Below, piece by piece: positions 11,050-23,244 of a DNA stretch of 64,000 nucleotides. The notes below the pieces were generated by a model. The model worked only from the letters and a program-made list of their open reading frames with translations, searched no databases and was not told where the DNA came from. The stretch is taken from contig CACVBU010000351.1 of NCBI GenBank assembly GCA_902728285.1, positions 1,236,370-1,300,369 on the forward strand, read 5' to 3'. Within the stretch, counting starts at the first letter, position 1. Every line of letters begins with the position of its first letter. Source of the DNA: Clytia hemisphaerica (lineage: Eukaryota; Cnidaria; Hydrozoa; Leptothecata; Clytiidae). Both the position numbers and the translations under genes were made by a program.

Positions 11050-13376
11050 GTATATTTCACGTCCTTCACTTTCATCTGATGCTCCAACCAAGCTTGCCCG
11101 GGTATATGAGCAAAGTCTGCGCTGGCACCTACCATGGTCAATCTTCAGTATCGCTGCTCCCGATCATCGACTTAAACCCGAATGATATGACATGTGCCTA
11201 CTCAACGCTCATGTTTGTAAAATCTCAATCGGAATTCTCAGGCATCAACACCCCTGTGATTACGTTTGATCAACCCTTGTGGATTAAAGCGTATGATCGT
11301 TAATGAAAGCAAGTGGCTTGGAGGAATCGATGGAGCAGATTTATGCAAAGAACACTGTTCCACACATCACTAGTGAGCACTGAGGGCACATTTTCTAGTT
11401 GAATCTGCTCCTGTTTGCAAATTGGTGTCACCACTTGTTGGTTCTGATGATGAGGCTGTAGAAATCGAAGATCTGACAACCGATCTGAACGTGATTGCCA
11501 ATTCTGTTGATCCCACCATTGATTTGGACATGAGCAGATATCCAAACTTCTGGAACTTCTAGAAGATTACAAAGATGATCTGAAAACATGCTCACGTACC
11601 GCGAAATTATGGTTTCAATATCTTGATTACAAGGAAGTTGTCAAGGATTTCATTAGATCAGGAAAGAAAGGAGATTGGAAGCTTTACCTTTTCTCGGATG
11701 ATCGACCTGTTTGCAGCAACCACTCACATCCACTACGCTAAGAACGCCAGGCTACATCTCCAAAATATACTCGAGCTCAAGATAACTCACCCTTGGGTTT
11801 ACAAGCAGTTTTCAAATGGTTACCACACTGTGAGACGAACCACACTGTGAGACGAAGCGATAGATTTTGGGCTGGTTTATGGTCGGATTTGATCATCAAG
11901 CAGGTTATGATGCAATTAATCAAAAGCAATGGAGGCCTCACTTGTAGTAGGGGAATCGCCGCATCAACACGTCAACTTTGGATTGGAAGCATTCATTGAT
12001 CTGCCGACATCCACAACGCTATGTCAAAACGAGCGAGCAACATGTCAATCTTTCGCTGAGCAGAATGAAGCGTGGCGATACAGATTTCGCTACCGTGAAG
12101 GATTGGTTTGGCAACCACAAACCGTTCGACAAGACAGAGCCTGAATTGAAGAGTCTCTCGAGTTAACTGATCGCTGAGCCAGAGATTAACTGTGATGTCG
12201 CCGAAGACGTTGAAGCAAGACGACGTTGTGTTCGAGGAGGTCAGGATTCACAGAAGGAGAAAGCAAAAACCTTCGAAGACATGCTTTCAGCAATCAAGAT
12301 TGGAGACAATAGTGTTTAGTCGACTCATTGCTCTTGGCAACTTCACTGAGGATGTTGGTGAAAATTTCTGTCCTGACCTAACCCCCGAACCTATATCATT
12401 ATTCAAGCTTGGAATGATGCGAAAACCTCAAAAGTCAAACCTTCGTAACCACTTCATCACAAAGCAAACGCATGCAAGCAAACGCTTGCCAGCTAGAATC
12501 CCGGGGGGGGGTACTACCCTTGTCGACAGACGGGGGTGCTCCGCTGAGGTTCGAAAAATGGACCCTACGTGGGACTCGAAATTTGCAAAAAAAGTGACCC
12601 TGAATGGGACTGAAATTCCAAAATTTTCTCAAATTTTCTACTTTTTCCCCAAATTTTCCAGAAATAGGCACCCTACGAGGGACTGATTTTTCTATTTTGG
12701 TGTTTTTGCGACCCTACCTGGGACTCGTGGAGGTTAAAAAAGGTACCCTGACCAGCGGAGCATCCCCGTAACCCATCTTGCCCTAGTACCCCCCCCCCCC
12801 CGGGCTAGAATCTCACCGATGGTGGTGCATTGCTGCACAAAGTCTCGTGGTCGAAAACAACATATTCAGCGGTGATCGACGAGTATGTCAACTTCCTCAA
12901 GAATAACTTCAAGTGTTTTTTCTACTGTCGTCATTGTTTTCGATGGAAATGAGGATGAAATGTCAACAAAAGGACAAGAACACGATCGACGATCGGAAAA
13001 CATCAGCTTCTGTTTCCATCTCACTAGATGGTAAAGTGACTACCAACAGAGAATTGTTCTTATCTAACCATCTAACAAAGTTCAGTTGATCGAAATGCTT
13101 TCGTCTGCTTTCAAAAAGCAAGAATTCCTGACAGACCAAATTGACAGTGATGCACATGTGTTGATTGTGGAACAAAGACTATCCTATGCCAAAGCAGGAA
13201 GAAACGCTGTAATAACAGCAGACGACACCGATATTTTCATCCTGATGTTGTATCATTGGAAGGTGGGGATGGGAGAAATGTTCTTCATCAATGACCAGAA
13301 GAATAAAGAGAAAGTAAAGCCCAAGCTGTTTTACTGGAAAATCAGTCAAATTTCAGCTATTTACGATCATTTGTGA
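11050..13376 (+). pseudogene. Decayed long ORF, metazoan mobile-element-associated family with ADDTD motif
   Basis: Pieces of one long protein lie in order on the plus strand in shifting frames: TPVITFDQPLWIKAYD (11250), YAKNTVPHITSEH (11345), IHYAKNARLHLQNILELKIT (11735), THPWVYKQFSNGYH and RRSDRFWAGLWSDL (11790-11890), LSLSRMKRGDTDFATVKDWF (12060), TPEPISLFKLGMMRKPQKS (12385), GALLHKVSWSKTTYSAV (12832) and NAVITADDTDIFILMLYHWK (13200). I recognise this as a protein family scattered in many copies through invertebrate genomes, with no assigned function. The ADDTD block resembles an acidic nuclease-like motif, but that is a guess. Many stops and a MITE (12501-12803) break it. Confidence 0.7.
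12501..12803. mobile_element. MITE with 9-bp target-site duplication
   Basis: A 303-bp element starting CCGGGGGGGGGTACTA and ending in its complement, with CTCCGCTG and CAGCGGAG further in. The flanks are GCTAGAATC at 12492-12500 and again at 12804-12812. The 9-bp duplication fits a Mutator-like origin. It interrupts the decayed ORF. Confidence 0.85.
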
Positions 13377-13499
13377 TATGTTGTTATTTACTCATGCATA
13401 TATGGTCTGGATGTGATACAACTTCTACCATACATCAAAAAGGTATCAAGTTCTTTTCAATAAAATTACATTCTGATTATATTAGAATGATTTTTTTGC

Positions 13500-14296
13500 A
13501 TTTAGCAGCTGATGATGGTGATTCTATACCATAGCTTTTGCCAGGAAATGTACCTTCGCAACAGGTTTTTGTTTCTTCAACTACAGGACGCCTGTTTGAA
13601 ATACGGCATGAAAATCAATACTACAAAATGCAAAGCCATCACAGCCAGCCCTCAGCAACTTATAATTGACAATAAAAATGTTGAGACTGTTCAAGACTTC
13701 ATTTTCCTTGGATCAAATGTTCCTAGTACCTCCAAGGACGTCAAAAGACGAATTGCACTTGCAAATATTGCCTTTGGAAAACTAAAGCAGAAGATCTGGT
13801 TAAGGAGAGATGTCTCAAATACTCTTAAAATTCGACTGTACAATGCTCTCATTCTCCCAATCGCAATATACGGCGCGGAAACCTGGTCTCTAACAAAGCT
13901 TGATGAAAACAAACTCTCAGTATTCGAAAACAATTGTATTCGCTCCATACTGGGGATTAGACTCCAAGACCGGATATCACTCAAACGGCTACGTAAGAGA
14001 GCAAAGCTCAAAATGCCGATTGTCTATATGATCAAAAAGAGACGCTTGTCTTGGTTTGGGCATGTAGCAAGACTGCCCGAGGAGAGTCTAGCTAAAATAT
14101 GTTTGAAAGATGAGTTCCAAGGCACACGAAGGAGAGGTAGACCTGCAAAAAGATGGCAAGATAAAATCAGGGAAGACACAGGTCTTCCATTAGCAACGGC
14201 CGAACGATACGCACGTGATAGAACCAGATGGCGAGAGAAAGTTCACAAGTGGGCGAAGCCTCAACCAGAGGTGTGCTGATAAGTCAAGTAAGTCAG
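13500..14296 (+). mobile_element. 5'-truncated LINE: reverse transcriptase C-terminal part
   Basis: The 255-residue open frame (13512-14279) is the C-terminal part of a non-LTR reverse transcriptase. It has YGMKINTTKCKAITASPQQ, FIFLGSNVPSTSKDVKRRIA, LYNALILPIAIYGAETWSLT and RRLSWFGHVARLPEESLAKI. An ADD remnant of motif C lies just upstream near 13511 in another frame, so the copy starts at the catalytic box. After the stop comes a short AAGTCAAGTAAGTCAG tail, typical of LINE 3' ends. It was inserted inside the TIR element. Confidence 0.85.
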
Positions 14297-14556
14297 TTTT
14301 GTTTCTTTAGGGAAAACAAAAATTTGACAACTTTGAAGTCGGAACCCGTCCGTGAATTAACTCAAACTTATGTTCGTACCGTCGCAATGGGCTTTATTGT
14401 GTTGCTGCATGTGGTGGGTGTCATGGTGAAGGGTGTAAAAACTCAGAAGCTCCACCACCCAATTCAGATACTGCTATGAAACTGAGGAGCCCTTGATGAG
14501 TGAGAGGAATAACTTTAACATTCTGGAAACACTTGTTTAGATTTCCTAATAGATTT

Positions 14557-15323
14557 TATGAGAGATCTCATGAATTTTTAAAGCATAATTTAACATATTC
14601 TTACATTTCTCAATTTCCCGATTCTGTGTGCCCGATTTCCCGATTATGTGAGCCCGTATTCCCTGAAAACCTATTTCATAACTTTTTAACGTTACTTTAC
14701 TTAACAGAATTTCAAAAGTTGTGACCATTTTATATCTAACACTTTTTGAAATACTTTTGTGAAATTCTAAAAGAGAAGTTAAGTTTCTAACATTTTCCCG
14801 ATTTTCCGATTTTAAAAATCCGATTTTCCAGAAGAGCTAGATCCTTACCATTATTTTGGCTTTCAGAAGTTTAGAATTAGATTTGTCAACCTGTCATGTT
14901 ATTAATAAGCGTTAGTTTGTCATATTTTCAATATTCATTGAGGTTTTCTAAGCAGTTTTCCCCGATTTTCCGATTTTTATGGCCCGTTTTTTCCGAAAAA
15001 CCCGATTTTTTATATTTTTAGGAAGTCCTTATTTCAATGCAATTCATAAATTCTAATTAAGATTTAATCAAAGCAGTTTTTTAGGTCTTAAAAGTTCATG
15101 ACGTATAGGTCAACTTTGTTACGAAAATTCGAATTCCGGGCATTTTGGGCAAAAAAGTACCCCCCAGGTTTGTTTTCATAAAATTTTTTGCCCAAGGGCC
15201 TCATCGTGAGGCTCTGAGTATGTTAATCTACATAAAATAGCGCTTCTAACGGTACCAAGAAACCTAGTGCGGAAATTTTTTCAAGGTTGACCCCTTTTAT
15301 TTTATAAATCAGCCAGACTATTA
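14557..15323 (-). repeat. Right long inverted repeat arm
   Basis: Reverse complement of 10086-10820. The outer edge reads CAGCCAGACTATTA. A few indels near the outer edge (TTTTATTTTATAAATC) distinguish it from the left arm. Confidence 0.85.
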
Positions 15324-16781
15324 GAGGAATGGATAAAGAGTTATAACCGCTATACCGTACTCACGTCTTACTATCCAAAAGTCCACCCCACAATCTGATT
15401 GGTTGAAACTCAAAATTATGATGTAATTAATCCAAATTAACCAATTAGGGCTCAGATAGTGATTCGATTGATCAACTATTTTTTGGATAGTAAATCGTAA
15501 GTAAAATAATGGCTGAAATAGGTATAGATTCGATATAGGTCCAAAGTTGAATATGATTTAATCTTGCAAGGGTCAAATTTCGCGTTTGAATTAAATTCAC
15601 AGATATAACATTGTCATGGGCAGGAAATGTTTTTTACGATATTTGATCTTTTTTACTGCTTGAGTTTTGAAATGACATCAACACTTCTTTGACACCAACA
15701 AACACTTAAGTGTCCTTTTCACAACCTTGGCATTTTTCTCATCAAAAAGATTTCTATCCAATTAAGTAAATTTATACTGGTTTTCATCTTTTTCCACTGA
15801 CGTCGGACTGTTAAATATCCCCAATGCTCAATCCTTTTCTTGAAGAACTCAATTTACGATTTTCGAGAAAGTTTTTGTTTCTATCTAAAATAATTTTATT
15901 TTTTCTCCTGTTTCTTTGGATCATGTTCTGTAATTTTCATAACGATTTCGAGACCAAAAACAAATTGAAATCTCATTTATTCTCTTCCATATATAGAAAC
16001 CGGGCATTGATCAATTATATAGAGATTACGCAAATGTTATGTGGTTTTACAAGAGTGATTTTGGCTGACATTAAGGTTTTGTCTTGTGGGGGAGATAAAT
16101 TTTTTAAATCAATTGAGTATCTATAAGACTGTAAGAGCTCCAAAATTACGAAAATCAAAAATCACTGGACTGATATTTGAAAATTTTGGCTGAATTGAAA
16201 TTTTGAGTAAATAGTCTCTCTAAGGGTGGCAAAATTTTCGAAAATTTTCTCTCTCTGAGGGTCGATTTTTAAACTTTGACTCGGACATACCCGTCATCTC
16301 GCAAACCCCCCGAGCACAAGATGGATAAATGAATGTTGACAGTTCTCTACGTTTAACAACTTTCAATGCATCAGTGTTTGTTTTCCTAATTCTGGTGGTC
16401 GAAAACTTTTTAGAACGTCGAATGACAATGTCAAAAATTCTTCTTTACGAAGCCTATCTTTTCAGATATCATCGAGAGAAAGGCTATCGAGACCAGGTGC
16501 TCTTTACACTATTACACAACTCTATACAACTTAATTATTCAATTACCCCCCCCCCTAAACTCCGTCCAATCTTTTTTAAACACCTTTTTCTATTGTCTAT
16601 AGGTGCGAAAAAATAAAAGACTGGGACAGTTTTAGGGTGGTAAAACGGACAAAAAAAAGCCCGCGCGGCAATTGGTGGCTACGGTCGAAAAGGTGTATTT
16701 GATTACATTTTCTTGATTGCTTATGCATCTGATAAAGATCGACCCTATACAATGAAAAGATATAAAAAAATCAAAAAGAAA
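15324..16781. other. Intergenic, no recognisable gene
   Basis: AT-rich DNA. The stretch 16100-16320 has TCTCTCTGAGGGTCGATTTT and CGGACATACCCGTCA, repeated at 47860-47930. Open frames at 15824 and 16329 have no family signature. Confidence 0.45.
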
Positions 16782-17155
16782 TACACGTTTTTTTTTATTA
16801 GAACACCTAAAACTTGGCTGAGCCTGGATGTGCTTATTTCCTTAGCATTTTTCAGCCTGAAATGTTCTTAAATGCGTTTAGTTCTTAATTTTTCAGATTA
16901 CTCTAAATCGGAAAAATATGCAAAATGAAGAGCACTTAAATTTGGTAAAATTTGGACAATATTTGACTCTCAATTTTAGAAAATCCATCCCTAAGTTCGG
17001 TTAGAACTGCTTGAAAAGAGGAAAAATTTGTAGTTTCTAGTCATTTTTTTTTTCAAACCGAGGCTGGGCATGTTCTTACAGTGTTCTTAATTTTTCGACG
17101 AATTTCAGCCTGAATGTTCTTATAAACTGGGTTCTAATAAAAAAAAAAACGTGTA
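16782..17155. mobile_element. MITE of the CACGTTTTTTTATAAGAA superfamily
   Basis: The ends are TACACGTTTTTTTTTATTAG and the complement of TTCTAATAAAAAAAAAAACG TGTA, with TA at both edges. The interior has GAGCCTGG/CAGCCTGAA and TGTTCTTA phrases in both arms. 374 bp, non-coding. Confidence 0.75.
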
Positions 17156-17424
17156 ACATCCATTTTCCCAGGTGGTGGTACTCATCCGGATCCGGTTCAA
17201 CGCTTGCGAAGAGCTATATGTACGATTAGAAATTACAAACTTTTTCTCTTTGTTTGGAACGCGTTATTTTATCAAAACAATGAGAAACGACAAATTGTCG
17301 TATTTGTCGTATTTTTAACAGGGAATGAAAGTACTAGAATCGGATCAAATGCGATAAAATGAGCCGCATCGAGGCGTTTGTATAAGCAGCGTAGTGACAA
17401 CTCGTTGAACGGAGGTTAGACATC

Positions 17425-17640
17425 ATGCAATGAGCCCCCCCCCCACCCCAACGTGGTCCCAAATCACGTCATCACACCAAAAAAATTATCTTATCACGCC
17501 GTCAGGCCAATACGAATCCTCTCATCGCGCGTTACGTGAAAACAAATCACACTCTTATCACGCCATCACGCATTTTCGAAACATAAATCACGCCCACGCA
17601 AGAAATACCCCCAATCACACCACCACGCAAACCGCTGGTG
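17425..17640 (+). repeat. Degenerate ATCACGCCATCACG tandem repeat
   Basis: Short irregular repeats of ATCAC, CACGC and CATCACG. The open frame across it (17430-17831) is His/Thr/Ser-rich and looks like a by-product of the repeat. Confidence 0.6.
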
Positions 17641-18344
17641 ATGAAGAAACATACCGTGCAAAGCACAGGTCGAAATCATATATCGACGATGTGCCGACCA
17701 ATCCAGATTCTATTCAGCGCACAATCAACGCAGACAAAAGTAACCATGACGACCATCCAAGATCTTGGATGGGGTTCAAAGTTGATATTTTTATTCCCGT
17801 TGTTGAAAACACAACTAAAAAATGTCATTAATGCTTTTTAAAAAGAGTCAGTGATAGAGAATCATAACATAAAGTCTGTCTATTATTTCGATTCAATTAA
17901 AGTGACATTTCCATAATTAAAAGTTTAGTAATTACTGTTATACATTTGGGGATTATGTAAAAGATTTCTTTTGAAAGAAACTCATTTCAATTACACTTGG
18001 AGGTTTCTGGGGAAATCGTAAATAGTAAACTGCATACTGATACAGTCTGCTGGACATTAATATGGTAATATTTGCTCTTCATCTTCTGCCCCCCCCCCCA
18101 ATATTTTGCAAAGTAATTTTTTTTACTTTAAAAGATCTTACATATACCGTTTAGAGGGGTGAAATAAGGGTGAAAAGTCGAAAATTTTCTTCGTCGCCCA
18201 ACCATGGTGGGCGACATATTTTTTGGCCCCCTCAATTCCATTCGCACGCCGGGGGCCGTGATCTTAGATTTTTTTTCTACAGTGATTAGATTGACACATG
18301 CTATTATTGGTCTACTCAGGGTAGCTTTAACAGACTTAACAAAC

Positions 18345-18665
18345 AAATGCAAACAAATGCAAATGCAAATGCGCTTTCCCATTGCCAGGAGAGAGCTTTT
18401 TTTGAAAAAAAGGGAAACAGATCCGATTTTCTAGGAAAGAACTTTCCCTTAAAACTATCTGTTTCCCTGCTCCAGCTGATGACGTCATCAGAGAGAGAAA
18501 CAGATCAATAATTCTAGGAGATGACATAATATATTGGGAAACAGATATCTGTTTCCAAAAAGATGATAATGCATTGGAAACAGATCGAACTTTCTGGGGG
18601 GGAACAGATATCAATCACAAAAAGCAAGGGAAACAGATGAAAATTTCCAGGAGAGGAAAACAGAT
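18345..18665. repeat. GGGAAACAGAT repeat cluster
   Basis: About ten copies of GGGAAACAGAT or its complement ATCTGTTTCC in both orientations, at irregular spacing. The opening part (CCAGGAGAGAGCTTTTTTTG) recurs at 42588-42720, so this is a dispersed repeat built from the same word. Confidence 0.75.
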
Positions 18666-19082
18666 ATTCTATTCTTTATAAGCTTGGGAGAATTATCTGC
18701 AGATGTGTGTTATCTAATTATCGTTCAATCTTACGATAAAATCATGGGAAAATTGATAGATTTTTTGTACTTTTCTACGAAAAAAGGGGGAAAATGTCAT
18801 TTCGCTTTCTTTGTTTTGAGAGGCTTCGTCTCGTGACAGCCAGATGATTTATTTTTCCTCTTTCTATCCATTTCGCAATGACATAAATTTAATGACCGCA
18901 AAAATGATTTGATAGAAAAGCTCAACTGAACCGTTTGCTTTCAAACCTCTTTTAGATCCCAAATAGAAGGGCGCCGAAATCTTTTCAAAATACAATAAAC
19001 GGGAGGGAGTTATTTGCCGGGGCTTGGAAATTGTCTAAAACCTAAAATAAGGTAATTATATACCAAAACGAGGCTTTTAAGA

Positions 19083-19355
19083 GTGATTCAGCTTTTAAAA
19101 GCTGAAAACATTAAACGGGGGTTTCCAAATAAGAACGGGTTGGTGGACATTAAAAAGATGGATGATTTTAAATTCTTGGTTGATTTCATAAAATCCGAAA
19201 AGGATGGGTTAGGAACACCCACCTTAGCAAAACCTTTGGAGAGCATTCAATATATTGTACAATGAATGGAAAACCGATATTGAAAAGAAAATCAAACTCA
19301 AAGTCTTCAAACAAACAGTTGAATCCACCTTTATGCATGGGTCAGAATAATGGGC
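19083..19355 (+). pseudogene. Small LINE reverse transcriptase remnant
   Basis: It encodes KMDDFKFLVDFIKSEKD and, in a second frame, KLKVFKQTVESTFMHGSE followed by a stop. These match the FKFLGSFI and VESxLLYGSETW blocks downstream of the LINE catalytic site. Only this fragment is recognisable. Confidence 0.65.
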
Positions 19356-19715
19356 ACTTTCAAGGGGGCGTACCAGTTTGTCGGTGTGTCGGTATTAAGC
19401 TGATTTTGCGTCGGTATTTCGGTGATCAACAAGATATGAGTCGGTATTTCGGTTTTTGAGATGCTTTTCGGTGACGGAAAATGTTAAATTTTCAATCAGT
19501 GATACTGTAATTTTGCTTAAAACGTCGGATAAACGGTGCTAAATCAAAGGGCTATTACTCAGAAGTGCTAATGAAATGCTACCTACTTGGAAATGCCATT
19601 CAACCCTCACCAACAGCTTGGAAAAAATATCAGTGTCGGTATTTCGTAAAAATGTGTGGGTATATTGCGGTGATTTTTTTAAAGATGCCAGGACCCTCGT
19701 ACGCCCCCCCCCCAC

Positions 19716-19993
19716 CTACTCTCGGGTACCTAATAGCCGGGGGGGGCGCTAGTTAATTTTTCGAAAATTTTCCACCCAGGACATTCTTATTCCAACCCCC
19801 CCGCTTATTGATTTTTGGGAAATTTTTTTTTGAAAGTTCCCTCTTTTGCCCTAATTCTGCTGTATCAGCCTCCTTTTCGAACATTTTCCACCCAGGCCAT
19901 TTTTATTCCAACCCCCCCGCTTATTAAATTTTGAGATTTTTTCCAACCCCCCTCCTTATTCCAAACCCCCCGGCTATTAGGTACCCAAGAGTA
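19716..19993. mobile_element. MITE with CTACTCTCGGGTACCTAATA ends, copy 2
   Basis: A 278-bp copy in inverse orientation to 9440-9736, with the same ends and the same interior words (CTCTTTTGCCCTAATTCTG against the complement at 9590). Confidence 0.8.
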
Positions 19994-20095
19994 ATAACTT
20001 GATTTGATATTTATGTACTATGTATTACTTTTTTTAAGGACAGTATTAAGTTTAGCAACGAAATCATTAAAAGAAAATTTGTTCTAACCTACAGT

Positions 20096-20370
20096 GTATG
20101 ACCCCTAGAATGGAGGGAAGAAGTTTTTGCGGAACAAATTTTCGCAGAATTTTATTTCGCGGTTTTTTGTCAAATCCGCGAAACACAAATATTGTCATGA
20201 TTAAAAAAATAACCTATAAAATCGATCTTTTTAGGGCAAAATAGGCCATATTTCAAACAAAAAATCCTTTCAACCGCAAAATTAAATTCTGCGAAACTTT
20301 CAAAATTAGAGCTGTGAACCGCGAAATTAAATTCCGCCAAAACTTGTTTCCGCAAAAATGTGTCCCCTTA
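20096..20370. repeat. CCGCGAAATTAAATTC repeat with inverted edges
   Basis: It holds repeated GCGAAA/TTTCGC words. The outer parts, TTTTTGCGGAACAAATTTT and the complement of AACTTGTTTCCGCAAAAA, are similar. Probably a MITE; the ends are not precise. Confidence 0.5.
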
Positions 20371-20756
20371 AGTTATTTTCCTTTCTCTTTGAAAAACCGA
20401 AATGACAAGTATATTGGTCAAATGACACGGAAAAGGTAAGCAGTTTTTCCAACTTATACTGTACATGCGGTTCGAGTCAAGGAGAAGTTCTGTTCCATCC
20501 TCTATCTTCGGACGTTTTCAGAAAAATATCAAAATAGAAACTTTTTTGTATTCGTGGAAATTTACCACAAACGTGTTATGGCATCGGTCACGATTTTGCT
20601 GAGAAAATCACTAGTACTCATTTCTCCTCATTTTTCTTAAAAGTCATCAAAATTAATCGAAAATGATATCTTATTTGCGTAAACGAGGCGATGTTGTTTC
20701 GCAATGAGTGGGTTGAGTTAATTTCTTAAGTGGGTAATTTAATATAACCATAAGCA

Positions 20757-21218
20757 CGACACGCTTCTTTATGAGAATATGCTTTAGAATATTCATAATG
20801 AAATTGACCAAATAAACTAAGGATATGCTAAGAATACCACCATCATGGGACTCGGCGTGGATTTATAATCTTACAGCATTTTCAACTCTAAATTTCTAAT
20901 TATTTCCCAGTAATGCTCAAAATTTTCTCAAAAATGCAATATACACTTTTTTATGAGAACCAGTAAAGTTTTTCTGAGGCTCGGCTGTTCTTAATTATTT
21001 TGGCACTTGTGAGCCTCAAATTGTTCCTATACTGTTCTTATTTATAGGATGTAATTGAGAAATTTAGATGTTATACCCAATTTTACTACTTTGTCCCCTA
21101 AATTACTTGAAATTGAGTAGATTCGGGGTCAGCATTGTTCTTAAAATGTTCTTATCTTTTGGGAATTTTGAGCCTCGTTGTTCTTATAAAATTTTTCTTA
21201 TATAAAAAAGCATTTTTT
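20757..21218. mobile_element. Two MITE copies of the CACG(C/T)TTTTTATAAGAA superfamily
   Basis: 20757-20862 is one end of the 48307-48646 type (CACGCTTCTTTATGAGAATA, ACCACCATCATGG). 20942-21218 is a fuller copy running from TACACTTTTTTATGAGAAC to GTTCTTATAAAA and then TTATATAAAAAAGC. Confidence 0.55.
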
Positions 21219-21767
21219 CGATTCCTAGAATCGTAAGAATACTTTTGGGCTGAACTTTGAAGAGTTAAGAATATCCTTAATGACATTTTTCTTATGAAAA
21301 AACATGTACAAAACAAAGATAAACTTTTGGAACAACGCCAGAGCAACTTGAGACATCACCGCAAACAAAAAAGTCTCAAAATTACTTTTGTCAAAAAAAA
21401 TACATCGCTTCCCATTGTTATGTCACCCCAAATATGGAAAAAGTAAATAATTGACATACATAGCATTTTGTTTCCATTCTTTTTTATTCAGAGACAAAAG
21501 CTTCTTATCATTTGCATAAAAAGGCGTCAAACCTACCAACTTTTTAAATGAGAAAAAGAAATGAAAATTTCATGTACATGTTTTTGCAATTTTTATAAGG
21601 ATGAAATCTTTTGCAAATTTGTTTGTTTCTATTGATTCTTGGTTTAAATATGCATCTATATGGAGTGAAGAAATTTATTTATGGCCGCCGTGAGACTGTT
21701 TTTTAGATGTCGTTCTTCCTACCAAGAGCCATGTCAACGTCAAGTACGTTATTTTTATCATTCATTG

Positions 21768-21930
21768 TACTTTTTTTTCATAAGAGCATAATGGCTTCGA
21801 TGGCCAAAATCTTAAGGACAAGTTAAGAACATTTTAAGGCTTTGCGAACTCTAAAATACCCGATTTCTTAGAAAAATGGACACAAATACACTCATGGTGA
21901 AAATAAGAACATGTAATATTATTTATGTAA
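21768..21930. mobile_element. Half copy of the MITE superfamily
   Basis: It contains TTCATAAGAGCATAATGGCT, TCGATGGCCAAAATCTTAAG and GATTTCTTAGAAAAATGGAC, as in the copy at 50215-50449. Confidence 0.5.
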
Positions 21931-22359
21931 TTATTTTGCTCAGATATGTAATTTCTGTGCAGATATGTATAATCGTTTTGCGCAGATATGTAATTTTCGA
22001 GCTGCATAGTTATGTAATCAGCGAACGGTTTTATGATTAAATTATTGCAAATTTCAGTCAGCATGTAAAATAAATTTTATCTTATGGACTTGAAAACTAT
22101 GAAATGAAATTTAGCATGAAAAGGCTTTAGTACCCTACCATACGGTTTGAAAATGACAACGTCCATTTAACATCCATTTAATATCTTTTCTATGATAATT
22201 TTATTAAAATTTTCGATTCCCTGTTTGCCTCAAAGCACGCATACGACTTTTATATTTATAGTTTGTATGCATGTATGAAAGAAACTAGTATTTTCTTGTA
22301 CACGATCAAATTTAGCCTAATTCAAAGCCTCAAAGGATTCGTGTTTTCAGTACATAGTT

Positions 22360-22784
22360 TTTTTAAAGTCACTGCAGTAATCATAATTTTATTGTGGAGC
22401 GCTCTTCTGAGAATTTGGATATAAATTTGACAAAGCCAACAACAATAGAAGAGACTGCTTAAACTCTCCAGTCAATTTGAATAATTGCAAAAGTCAATTT
22501 TTCTTAAAGTTTTTCATGAAAGGAAGCACTGATTTGGGCATTCCCCCGTAAATTGACTAGAAAATACCATGTTTTTAAAGTCACTGCAGTAATCATAATT
22601 TTATTGTGGAGCGCTCTTCTGAGAATTTGGATATAAATTTGACAAAGCCAACAACAATAGAAGAGACTGCTTAAACTCTCCAGTCAATTTGAATAATTGC
22701 AAAAGTCAATTTTTCTTAAAGTTTTTCATGAAAGGAAGCACTGATTTGGGCATTCCCCCGTAAATTGACTAGAAAATACCATGT
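22360..22784 (+). repeat. Perfect 212-bp tandem duplication
   Basis: 22360-22571 and 22572-22783 read identically by eye, each from TTTTAAAGTCACTGCAG to AGAAAATACCATGT. No gene lies within. A very recent duplication or an assembly artefact would both look like this. Confidence 0.9.
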
Positions 22785-23244
22785 AACAGATGCACGAATC
22801 CTATAAAATAACCTAATAACACCCCTTTAACACCCCTGCCTCACTGACCCGGTGTGAATTTTATCGCTAATGGGGATGAATTGAGGAAAAATATCTCAGT
22901 GGGGATAGAAAATCCCATTCATTTTATGACTGGGGATATTGATTTTTAGTGTTTTCAATCACAAATTTCCAGTGGGGATGGGAAGCTCATTATGTTGACA
23001 TTGAAAATAATTTACTGTACATTTCAAAAAAAGGTAGGTATAACGATTTGAAAATTCAATGTAACGTGTGATTGAAATAAAAAGTTAAACTAAAAGTTAA
23101 AAGTTAAAAGAAAAAAAACACAATTGTGTTTCACTTTTTCATAGTGTTTTCACATTCCAAAAAAGGTATATGTATATACTCTAAATCTCTTGTGTGAAAC
23201 TTTATTTTAAAATAAATCTAAATAACCTAGAAATGAATACATGC
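22785..23244. other. Intergenic, simple words only
   Basis: It has repeated AGTGGGGATGG-like words at 22850-22990 and an AAAAGTTAAAAGTTAAA stretch near 23090. No gene seen. Confidence 0.4.

Larger units (their letters stand above)
10086..15323. mobile_element. 5.2-kb element with ~750-bp inverted terminal repeats
   Basis: Two long arms, 10086-10820 and 14557-15323, are reverse complements with few differences. They start at TAGTCTGGCTGA and share phrases such as ACCTAGTGCGGAAATT and GCCTCATCGTGAGGC. They enclose 3.7 kb with a decayed plus-strand ORF of an unnamed mobile-element-associated family, a nested MITE and a truncated LINE. The target duplication is unclear (ATTA or TTA around the ends). 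It is either a DNA transposon or an inverted duplication of a repeat flanking a dead gene. Confidence 0.65.

Noticed and set aside
15824-16126. 100-residue hydrophobic frame as a membrane protein gene
   Set aside because: AT-rich DNA gives Phe/Leu/Ile-rich chance frames; no splice or family support.
17430-17831. 133-residue open frame (MSPPPTPTWSQ...)
   Set aside because: It lies on a degenerate ATCACGCC repeat; its composition follows the repeat and no domain or splice context supports a gene.
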